Source: Smittium culicis (Eukaryota; Kickxellomycota; Harpellomycetes; Harpellales; Legeriomycetaceae). From it: a DNA stretch of 25,147 nucleotides. The stretch lies in assembly GCA_001970855.1 (NCBI GenBank), contig LSSN01003336.1, positions 1 to 25,147 of the forward strand. Reading direction: 5' to 3'. A model generated the notes under the pieces. The model was given only the letters and a program-made list of their open reading frames with translations, ran no database searches and was not told the DNA's origin. The first letter of the stretch is position 1. The number at the start of each line of letters is the position of its first letter. Shown one piece after another: positions 7,181 to 17,191 of the stretch. The position numbers were made by a program, and so were the translations under genes.

Positions 7181-9790
7181 AATAGCTAAAACAGTATGAC
7201 AATAAAACTTGTTGAATGGTAAAATATACTATATGAAGGGTAAAGTTGTCAATAATAGGAATAAAAAAAGGAATTTATATTTGCTAAAGTATTTCGTGAA
7301 CGAGTAAATGAGGTGTAAATGGTTAAATGATCACTAAATTGTGATATTTAGCTTGCAGTTTGAGCCATAATAAATTTTATTAATAATATAAATCAAAAGC
7401 TTTTTTCATGTCAGACAACTCTTAATAAATAATTTTTTGTTATCCAGTTTTTGCTCGTAATTACGATCTATTCTCGCTCATATTTGAACTTTTAAACCAA
7501 CTAATGTTTTAATTGGATACAATGCTAAAAAATTAAACCAGTTTTAATATTATCATTAATTTAGTGAACATATTATATGATTTAATTAATAAAGAATTAT
7601 ATTTGTATTTGTTTATGTAATTTTTAGAATTCATATAATAAAAGAAAGCATGTATATAATCAGTCATCATCTCTACATCTAAGGTCTTTGATTTTTGAAT
7701 TACAAAAGTAGCCAGATTGGTAATCAAAAACTGAAATATCAATTAAAAAAGTTATTTGTAATTTTATTTCAAGGATTATATATACATTTTATGTTAGCTA
7801 TATATCAAATAAATCAATAATTACAACATGTATTTTTTTGCATTCAATGTCATCATTTAATTATGTTTTTTTTTATGTATCAATACATCTAAAACTCTGA
7901 TGAGTGTTATAGTTTGGTTGAATACTCAAAAATTAAATTTAAAAAATAGTAAAAATGCGGGTAAAGGTTAGAAATTTTTTTGATTTAAATAATAAAAAAT
8001 GTATTAGTATAGATCGCCGAATGAATATATTGTAGCTTTAAAAATTATATTAGATAAAAGAAATAAATTATCAATAAGTGATATCAGTTTTTACAACTGA
8101 AAATACTGCCTTTACCCCATCATTATTTTATTTATTTACATATAATAAAACAATTAACTAATAAAATGGGTTTCTAATTTTCGATAGATTGATGAATGGT
8201 TTAAATGGGTTGAGCTATAATTTTTATTTATAGTCGTAAACTATAGAAAAAAAAAATCAATCTTATATACATGCTATAATTTTAATCCAGCATAGGGTTT
8301 AGCAGGATATGTTATTTATAATAGTGCAAAATTATTAAAATAAGCAAATAGTGCACCAATTTGTTTTTTTTTTTTTTGGAATTCGATTATTTTATTGCCT
8401 TACATTAATTTTTTTTTTATAAAAAAAGTTTTATTATACTATTAGTTTATTAAATTATTATTTTTTTTCTTTATTATCATTTAACAGCAGCTGTTTCAGA
8501 ATATAGTATCGTAAATATTATAGTTTATTTTTTAAATAAATAAAATAAATACAAAATTCTTTAATTCGCTATACATTCATTTAGCGCTGATATATTGGTA
8601 AATTAACTCGATTATATATCCTAAATATTTATATTAAAATTTATAATACCAAAAATGTCTAAAAAATAATATTATATTAATTTTTATGCCATAATAAGTG
8701 ACTATAACTTTCTCTGCTGTGCTGAAATATTAAATAGATTATAAAAAAATATTAATTTAAATTAATTTTACTTAATTCTGAGGTAAAAAATTTAATAATC
8801 TTATCTTCTTTTCGCTTTGTCAAAATAAAAACTATTATGGATCTGTGAGATTTAATTCCAATCGATCAATATTATAGTAATAACAGTTATCAGTCGTCAA
8901 ATGCTATATTATTTTTAGAATATTAATTATTTATAAGATTTATATGAGTTGAATTAAAATCCATTATCACTGTTATGTTAATAGTTTCTATAGCGCAATA
9001 TAACATAATAAGAATCGAAAATTTCGTCCTCAGAAATTCTAGAATTTTCTGCTACATTTTTTCTATTTTATTTGACTTTTAAAACTGATATATTGTTGCA
9101 ACTTAAAATAAAAATAGAAATATTTAGATTATTTCTATTCATTATTTTAGCTAATAGAGCATTTTATGATATTAAATATATCTAATAAACTTATCTAAAC
9201 TCAATTTTAGTTTTTTTATAAAAAGTGATATACTATATACAGTTACTAAATTTATTGAATTATACTAATAATTTTTTTATGTTTCAATATCTTATCTCGA
9301 AGGATTTTTTTTAACACAATCTATTGATTGTATCGCCATTTCACTTCCCTTTAGAGCAGATATTGAATTTTTTTAGAGTATCATGCACACTAATTACTAT
9401 ATATATTCAGTTCTATTAATGTTTCTCGATCTCATGTAAGCAATTACTGTGATTTTCAAGTATATTTAGATATATATTTGACTTATTTCGATTTCCTTTT
9501 TTAGATCTGAACTCTTAAAGTATATTATCATCGATAGAATTTATATAATAGGCCAAAAAAAATTATATATTTCAATTATTTTAATACTAATGAATACGTC
9601 TGAAATCGTTCAAAATGCTAAAAAATTTGACTTTTAATGATAATCTACAGATTTAATTTATGAAAATCTTTATTATACCCTAATTAATAATATTTTTTTA
9701 ATGTACTTTGATTGGTATTTAAGTAATTTGGCTGTAAAATTTAAGAAGAACCTAATTAAATTGCCAGTTTTTTTTCATAATTTTCGACTT
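7181..9790. other. AT desert without recognisable genes
   Basis: About 2.6 kb of roughly 80% A+T sequence, with homopolymer runs (for example T14 near 8364) and no open frame of convincing composition. No member of the TTAA-type MITE family was seen here. Confidence 0.6.
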
Positions 9791-10161
9791 TTTTGTTTAA
9801 TAACTTGTTTCTCTTGTCATTCACAGCTGGTTTAAGAACTTTTAATGTGGTGCATTTTTGGATTTTCCTAATTTTTCTTCGACGCCACTATCTTCTGTCG
9901 ATACATTAACATCCAGTTAATTCTCTTGATAAGATGAATCTAACGCATTTCGGAACTAGAATTATATCTCGAGAGTGTACTTAGACTGAATACGCAATTT
10001 AAATTGCTATAATATCTGAAGTATACATCGAATGCACTCACTCGGGAGTTATTAGAGTATTTTTTACTCTCTATTGGAATTATAGCTGTATTTTTTTTTT
10101 TTGATAAAAGATACATGGAAAACAAATATGGATTAGTTCTTCTCGTGAAACTTAATTTCAA
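9791..10161 (-). pseudogene. Possible decayed minus-strand coding relic
   Basis: On the minus strand a frame ending at 9940 reads SKKYSNNSRVSAFDVYFRYY and, after a frameshift, NVSTEDSGVEEKLGKSKNAP. Composition is slightly richer in G+C than the surroundings. Stops break it into pieces. I cannot assign a family; chance is possible. Confidence 0.2.
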
Positions 10162-11149
10162 TACTTTATGAAAACTTTCTTGATGGTTCTTGGAAATAGG
10201 TGTATTATCATCATATCTTCTTATTACATGGTTTTGAAATTAATTTATATTTCGCGTAACTTATCTCTCAGCGTAATTAGCTTTTAGATCGAGGCTTTTA
10301 ATATTTTTGGTCTTATTAATCTCTAAACTTGAATATTTTCTTTTCAAGATTATGGAAACTTGATTATAACAGTTCAAAGATTTTTCTTATGTTTTTTTAT
10401 TTCTAACATCCTTATTTTTCTACTAAAAATTGATTCCTTTTAAGATCCTGATATTTTATTCATATTTATAATTTTTAAATTCAGTTTCATCTTTTTTTAT
10501 TAAATATTTTAAAGAAAATAAGAATCATGGAACGTTTGAGTATGTCAATCAATAATACACCCCTTTTTTTCACGACACGAATTCGTAACTCATATTAATA
10601 ATACTCATAGATTTAATATAACTATATCTAAAGGTCAAATATTTTTTCAGAGACCTTATCTCATGTTTAAACTGTGAAATGTATATAGTGATTCTCATAT
10701 CTCACGTTTAGATTGTTGAAATTTAACGTAAAAATAACCATTCTCTCTGTCAAATATTTTACTTTAGGTATCTTCTGGGTTTATAAAACCATGGAACCTA
10801 AATTTACTGGATTTTTTTATGCTATCAGCCATAGATTCCTCATATACTTGGAAATATTTAGAAAATCATAATAGAATTTTCTATCCAAATATCTTAAAAT
10901 ATGATAGATTTTTCATACTATATTAATATATTACCACGTAAATTTCTTTAAATTCTTCAGTTTCAACTCAAAATGGAATGCTAATAGCTCTTTGAAATAT
11001 TATTGTAGAACATGATCACTCCTAATCCGTATTTATGTTTAGTAAATATGTTGATTTATTATTCCAAGTATGATATCGCATGCATCGGTGATAACATTTT
11101 TCTTCATAAATAATTGATAAAACGGCTTTATTTATGATTAATTAAGGCG
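10162..11149. other. AT-rich stretch without recognisable genes
   Basis: The plus strand is T-rich and holds no frame I can support. A few resemblances to retroelement motifs on the minus strand were considered and rejected. Confidence 0.5.
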
Positions 11150-11600
11150 ATATGGCCACAATTCTAGGCACTTCGCCGCATGTTTTATTAAATTCGTTGC
11201 AGCAGGTGATGAACGTAATAGCTTCATTGAACTGAGTATTTAGTTCAAGTGGAGGAATAGAATTAAGCGTATATAAAGAGGTATTTCCATCAAATCAGCG
11301 CGTTTTAATTATATCAATTTAGAACCCAAGCGAAGTAAGACTAGCTGCTATTAGCTTTTCTGACTTCTGGTGAAGGTTTCGAATTTTTATAGCTTTTTAC
11401 TTGTGAAAATCTTATGGCTTGCAAAACTAATTTGCAAATAATAGATATTTTGTGAAATTTTCAGTTTCGATTTGAATATTTTTCATGCATTCTATCTAAA
11501 AATTCTTCGCAAATTGTATCCTGGCGCGATTTATGCGTTCAAAGCTCGACATAATTAAGAAAAAGAGAGATTATTATATATTTTCTCTCCGAGTTATAGG
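11150..11600 (+). pseudogene. Weak relic upstream of a reverse transcriptase relic, perhaps gag-like
   Basis: The plus frame from ATG at 11152 reads MATILGTSPHVLLNSLQQVM, then VFSSSGGIELSVYKEVFPSN and NPSEVRLAAISFSDFW, broken by three stops. G+C is higher than in neighbouring DNA. Phrases like RLAAISF...W resemble capsid-like gag proteins, and the position upstream of the reverse transcriptase relic at 12188 fits, but the assignment is tentative. Confidence 0.2.
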
Positions 11601-12187
11601 TTTTTTCTTTGATTTTTAACATTATGAATTTTCTTAGTGAAAACATAAAAATATATTCAAGTTTATGATGGAAGAACTTAAAAATTTTGGTTTCTACTGA
11701 TCCACATATTACTAGTTACACTATTAAATATATTCACATATATATGTTATGAAAACTATCCTTAAGTTTGAGGCACTGTTCAAATATTTTTCTAAAGATT
11801 ATTCAAAATACTCAATACATAGAAAAAATCTCGAAATTTCTGATATTTATGCTTCTTTATTTTTCAAAATTGGAAATAATTCTAACTTCATATTAAATAG
11901 CTGAATAATTCTGCTGTATTCTCGGGTTCAGTATCTCTATCTATTATTTTACTGTATCAATAGTAATGAATCAAATACTTCTGACAGATCCAAATATGCT
12001 TAAAAAGAGCGGTTTCTGTTTGAAAATTTGAGGGATTGATTTTCGTGAAAGCGATCCCATATTAATTGGAATTAAGATTTAGAATGAATCTTTTATATCC
12101 AGTTCCAATTTCTTGATGACTATTTATTGTTACATTCGAAAAATTTTCAAACCCGCTGTTTATTTTTCAGAATCACTGATATATTCT

Positions 12188-12786
12188 GTAATCGGAGGAT
12201 TGCCTAAATTAGAGAGTTTTTACAGAAAATTAATTTCTCGCCCCATCCTCCCTCTCCCCTTAATATCAGGTAAATTCTCGCTTATAAAAATTTGTAGATG
12301 ATGTTTAAGTTGCAGCCTCTTATTATGGTGATGCTTAACTGGTTTTTTCTGATAATAATACGTTGCTATTACTCTAGATGAAATTTAACATAGATTTATC
12401 GAGCGCGTATTATCTTGAAGTTATTTATTCTGGCGAAATTTTCATCAGATTTCTCTCTTTTATTCAACGTCATTACTTCAGACTCAATCAGATTCGCAGA
12501 CTTTCATATGTTTTTTATAATAGAATGAAAATTATCAATACTTTCATGACCGCAGTTAATTTTAATACAGAATTAAAGACATACGTCCATAACTATATCT
12601 AATTAAACGTCTTCAAGGGTGAATTTTCATCAAAATCAATCATTCTGTGATGAAAATGTCAACTGGATGTTTTCCAGTAGATATTTCAACATTTATGATA
12701 CAAAAATTTTGATTAAATTTCTGTATGAGTCTGGTGCTGATTCGAGTTCTGATACTGATTCCGAATACATTAACGATGGTGGATAG
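12188..12786 (+). pseudogene. Decayed DIRS/Ngaro-like reverse transcriptase
   Basis: Three adjacent plus-strand pieces follow the order of a DIRS-type reverse transcriptase. First, 12188-12301 reads IGGLPKLESFYRKLISRPIL then SGKFSL, like the GGRL..F...W..L..DP..L..I.G segment that precedes the palm. Second, 12378-12602 reads KFNIDLSSAYYLEV, FIRFLSF and LSYVFYNRMK, matching the DL.sAY, flRF and FGLS...F...MK pattern; the expected YLDD is decayed (YVHNYI). Third, 12646-12786 stays open and ends in an acidic tail (GADSSSDTDSEYINDGG). Stops and frameshifts separate the pieces and about a dozen residues are missing before IDL. It is not functional. A gypsy-type origin is the main alternative. Confidence 0.45.
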
Positions 12787-12829
12787 CAGGCTATATAGTT
12801 GCTCTTGGGACTAAAGCTTATTGAATCTA

Positions 12830-13300
12830 TATTTTCGGTGTTAGACACAAAGGGAGGAATAAAGACAGGGCTAAGGATGAACTAAACTGAAACTAAGACT
12901 AAGATAGTGTTATTTATTTATTATTATAGTGATAATATATACTTAGTGGTATAAATATAATAAAATAAATAATATACTCAGATTTCTATGAAAAATGGAA
13001 AAAGGTTACCCTTTTATACTTTTGAAAAAAAAAAATCTAGATTATATTATTAAATAAAAATAACTATAAAAGAATTAATAATTTTCAAATAATAGCTTAA
13101 GGAATATTATAAAATTTTCTAAAAGTCTCTAGAAGCAAATGAAAACAATCTATGGATAACATTCTATAATTTTCCATAAGATTCCATTGTATTCCTAAAT
13201 TTTCCATAATGTTCCATAAAGTTGTAGAATTTATCTGTATATAACACTCGGTGATAATATAAATGATCTGAAATCTGCTTGGCAATTAGCGGAATTAGTT
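12830..13300. repeat. LTR-like flank and imperfect 19-bp repeats
   Basis: After the reverse transcriptase relic a TGTTAGAC at 12839 is followed by a purine tract. At 13169-13187 and 13199-13217 two 19-bp copies (ATTTTCCATAAGATTCCAT and ATTTTCCATAATGTTCCAT) differ at two positions. TTCCATAA phrases recur between them. This resembles terminal-repeat sequence but no second terminal copy was found. A minus-strand 62-codon frame over it is just a translation of the repeats. Confidence 0.25.
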
Positions 13301-13970
13301 TAATTGATGAAAAAAAATGAGAAAATCATAAATGGCTTATATTTCTCCTGAAATTTGGCTTCTCACCCAAATAATACTATATCCTTCGTAAAAATACAGT
13401 TTAGTTCCCGATAATTGATAAGTTATGCTAATCAATATTTAATTTTTTTGCACTTCTTAATATTTATTCCCTACCATAATAATAAAATCAAGTAAATAAA
13501 ATTTACTAAATTTTTAAATCTAAGTGACCATAATGATCTATGATTGAGGTTGTAAATATGGTTAGAACGTATATATATGGGGGATTATTTCGAGAAGCGG
13601 AGCTTTAAATATTAAAAATTTTCTATCTATCATCTTTTTTTAGCTTTTAAATATTTTAAGAATGTATAATAAAATCAATTATCTGATACAGCCAATAAAT
13701 TTACCTAACTCATATAAGTAAATAGAATTACAACCAAAAAATTCTACTTCACCTCCGAATAACCTATATATATAATCAAACTCTAATTTATTGGCAGATA
13801 TACTTACGTGTTTTATGATTAGAACTTTCATTAGTTAGCTTGTCTCATCGATTGTAGGTTTTGGGATTATTACGAAAAATTTTATCAAACACAATAATTA
13901 AAAATTCCATATATTAATCAAGTAGAGTAAATTAACGAATGGAAAGGTGAAGAGATTATCCATATCCAGA
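13301..13970. other. AT-rich intergenic stretch
   Basis: No gene, RNA or MITE copy recognised. Confidence 0.5.
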
Positions 13971-13974
13971 ACTA

Positions 13975-14310
13975 GATTATTTTTAGTAAATATGAAATAT
14001 CTTGCCGTGGTTTATTGTCACAACCAGTGTACTTTTCTAAATGTAGTATACTAAATTTCAACATATATTTGCATTGTTCTTGGTTGAGGGTAGTGAAGGC
14101 AACGAACGAAGATTCGAAGGGCAGGGATTTCAGATTAGGACCATCTAGAAACAGAAGGGACCGATTAGTTTAGCACAGTCTGAGACAATCTCCGTTCACA
14201 AGCCCAGATTTTGACAAAAATACGAATCTCAGTCGTTTAACAACTTTTAATTAATCATGACAGATGTAGACTCAAAATAGGAGCGCAATGTTACCAAAGA
14301 AATCACTTTT
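13975..14310 (-). pseudogene. GC-richer island with a long open minus-strand stretch
   Basis: Between 14080 and 14310 G+C rises to about 43% in a region otherwise near 25%. The minus strand is open for 65 codons (14169-13975) without a stop, reading NRSLLFLDGPNLKSLPFESS and later FVAFTTLNQEQCKYMLKF, and stays open beyond one stop on each side. The plus strand also has a partly open frame (VEGSEGNERRFEGQGFQIRT). There is no ATG or obvious splice frame, and the family is not recognised. An old coding exon or mobile-element remnant fits best. Confidence 0.3.
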
Positions 14311-15046
14311 TTTAATTCAAGCTTACTTCCATGAGTGATTGTAACTTTAGTCATTCAGGCTATATGAATAATTATTTGGGTTCATATTTCTTTTGGTTTA
14401 TTGATTCCACTTCCCATTTGATAAGCAGCCAGTAAATCAACAGATGTTTATAACTATTAGAATATTAGCTTTTTTATTCCTTTGACCAACTTTATTATCT
14501 TTTTAGCTTAATTTACCTGATATTTTCTATTATTCTTGTCGTACCAATATAATTCGGTGATTAAAAAAAAAAGAATCATAATATTTATTAAAATTTGAAA
14601 ATCTCACAGTATGTCGAAATTTTGTAATTGAAAGTCATAATTTAAACTTTTTCCATATTAGGAATACTTAATAATCATTATTCAATAATAATTTTTTTTC
14701 TTTTTTCTCGGTAAATTTATGTTTTTATATTTGTTAAAAGTAAAATTTGAGTTCAAAGTAAAATGACTAAAAAGAAAATAATTATTATTTTATAAAAAAT
14801 AAGCCAGTACGCTTATTTAAATTGAGATTTTGAATGTTTGGTCTATGACGGATTGAAAATTTTTACTTTAAATGAATGGATTAAATAAAAAAAATCCAAA
14901 TATCAACTGTTTTTAGCTTGAAATAAAAAATATTCAAAATATTTTATAATGAAATATATTTAGTAAGAAAATAAATAAGGATGTATAATTTATTGAGCTA
15001 AAATACTAAGGAATGTCAAACCAATTAATTTAGACATAAAATTACC
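14311..15046. other. AT-rich intergenic stretch
   Basis: No gene, RNA or repeat recognised before the MITE at 15047. Confidence 0.5.
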
Positions 15047-15243
15047 TTAACCCTTTCCCGTCCAACACTCTATAAAAAATCGAATTTATTGATTCGATAG
15101 TCATTTATAAGATTCTTTATTATTTGCTTTTATTATGAATTATACCAATATATCTTAAGGCCTCGGAATTAATTGGTTTTTATTGAACGCGGTTGGCTAT
15201 ATTTGGTCATCCAAAAATAGTCTACCGCGCGGGAAAGGGTTAA
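15047..15243 (+). mobile_element. TTAA-type MITE, forward copy, best preserved
   Basis: A 197-bp copy from TTAACCCTTTCCCGTCCAAC to ACCGCGCGGGAAAGGGTTAA. The outer 14 bases (TTAACCCTTTCCCG) are perfect inverted repeats, TTAA included. It stands alone in AT-rich DNA, far from the two clusters. The internal TTAAGGCCTCGG at 15155 is the site at which another family member was inserted in the nested copy at 1758-2299. Confidence 0.92.
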
Positions 15244-17130
15244 TATTAACATTATACAAAAAAAGTAGTCTTGATTTACACTTTACAAAAGTTTCGTTTT
15301 TCTTGCGGTTTTTCAAAGTGTTTAAATAAAACCTACACTTTACAAGGATGCTTACTTTTAATTAGTTTCATTATTTAATGAATACAAAGGAAATGACTAT
15401 AGCATAAAACCGGTTTAAAATGCTTAATTCATAGCTTTTTAAATTCTATACAAGTTAGGATTCAGTAGTTAATAATATAGAGACTGTGATATAAAAATAG
15501 CGGAATTTGCCATTTTATTTTTGAAAATTATTTAGTTTTTTAACTTTAATAAACAAAATTAAGATTAAACAACAAAATACTAATTCTACTAACTTTTAAA
15601 AATCTTGTGATGCTCATAAAATACGAATCCATCTAGCGACTTATAATCGAAAAAAACAATTAGCACTCAAGATAATTGATCGAAATTAATAATCATAGCA
15701 TACCTTCACTTGCCTCGCAAAAAATTTAATGATTTATAATATATTGAGGTTTAATATACTAAAATTTATATAACAGGTATAGATTAAAAGCCTAGTAAAT
15801 TAAAGTCTATTTTGATGCTTTAAACTATCACCCTAAGATATAAAAAAAATTGATATAATTGTGAATCTGATTTTCCATTTATATTTACAATTGATTTTAA
15901 TATTTAGAAAAAGTAATATTTATCAAATAAAAAGTATTAGATAATAAGAACACTTAATTATTCTTATTTGAATCACCAAAATTATTTCACTGTATATTTA
16001 TAAAGCAACAATTATAGTAACTTGATAGAGTAAGTTGAAGTAAAACTGTATTTTTTTTCAAACCAAGTGAACCTTATATTGATATTTACAGTAGTTTTTT
16101 ATGAAAAAATAAATGTTTTTAATAGCTTGTATATGGGTGTATATTTTATGGAACGAAGTTTTTCCTGATAGTTTATATATTTTAATCTTGTTATTATGCA
16201 CTACCAAATAAATTGCTTGGCGCATCAAATGTTTTTATTTGTTTCAAATTTTCAAGTATGATAACTAATAAAAAAAATAACTCTTTTCAAAATAGTAACC
16301 CATAAATCTTATTTTATTACTGATAATGGCTATAAAATTTAGTTACTTTTTTGTGATTTAATTCAGAAATAGTTGTGTTAGTGGCTCGATATCAACACTT
16401 AAATTCATATTTATAATAAAAGTAGCTAAAATATACCCGATTTTGATTCAGTTATTGCAAAGAAAAGGACATTTTCGTTTTATTTGCAAAGTATTGAACG
16501 TATAGATAGACAGCTTATGTTGATTATACTAAAATTTTATATTTTACCACAGCATACTTTGAAAGTAATTTGATTCAGAAGACTTTAGAGTGTTAATTTC
16601 TCAAGTTAATGGCTATTTTTCTTTTCAGTATATACGGTTTGAAATAATCTATACACACAAAGTTTTATTAATATAATCGTTTATTTATAGATTTGCTAAT
16701 TATTGAGCCATTTTATAACGCAAAATAACATATTTCCTATCATAATCATTCCATAAGAAGAAGTATAGAATTTTTGCATCAGTTTAACTTGACTAAATCT
16801 GTATTTTCATATAAAAGGTATTTGTGCTTTCAATTATAATAGGCGCAATAGTATTTTTATTTAAGTTATATAAAAAAGTTCTTAAGATTGCTCGATTATC
16901 TAAATCTTATTCCAATTGAAGCTTATAACTACTTTGTCAAGAAATGTTGACATGAATCTGTAACTTTTGAAAATTATCGTTTTTTTGACATGATTCTATA
17001 TTCGAAACTAAATTAAACTGTTTGACACGTTTTTTAAACACAATTTTCATCAATTCGATTGACATTTAAAACATTTAGGAAATTTATTATATTAAGGCGT
17101 AGACGCTTTTATTAAAAACACTCCTCTTTA
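15244..17130. other. AT-rich intergenic stretch upstream of the split gene
   Basis: No gene recognised. Two nearby copies of TACACTTTACAA occur at about 15277 and 15331. The last few hundred bases must carry the promoter of the 17192 gene. Confidence 0.5.
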
Positions 17131-17133
17131 AAG

Positions 17134-17143
17134 ATATAAAATA
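17134..17143 (+). promoter_or_regulatory. TATA-like element of the split gene
   Basis: GATATAAAATA lies about 50 bp upstream of the ATG at 17192, a plausible distance for a TATA box with a short leader. In AT-rich DNA this match is weak evidence. A small GCGT-AG-ACGC palindrome lies just upstream at 17097-17106. Confidence 0.25.
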
Positions 17144-17191
17144 CAGTTTATTCCTATAAAACTTCTTTACTGCATTAATAATTTCGATAGT

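Noticed and set aside
7533..7742. 69-codon minus-strand ORF
   Set aside because: Composition (Ile, Lys, Asn, Tyr, Met) is what random AT-rich sequence gives; no family or context support.
11240..11260. TTCAAGT resembling a tRNA T-loop, and AGATTCGAAG near 14116
   Set aside because: No matching stems or acceptor arm could be drawn around either site.
10700..11300. Minus-strand reading with FNEAITFITCCNEF and ITDACDIILG, like gypsy RNase H
   Set aside because: It needs several frameshifts, lies opposite a plus-strand relic in the same interval, and lacks the other conserved residues. It was treated as chance.
13097..13285. 62-codon minus-strand ORF
   Set aside because: Its WNIMENLG/WNLMEN repeats are translations of the 19-bp DNA repeats, and there is no other coding signal.
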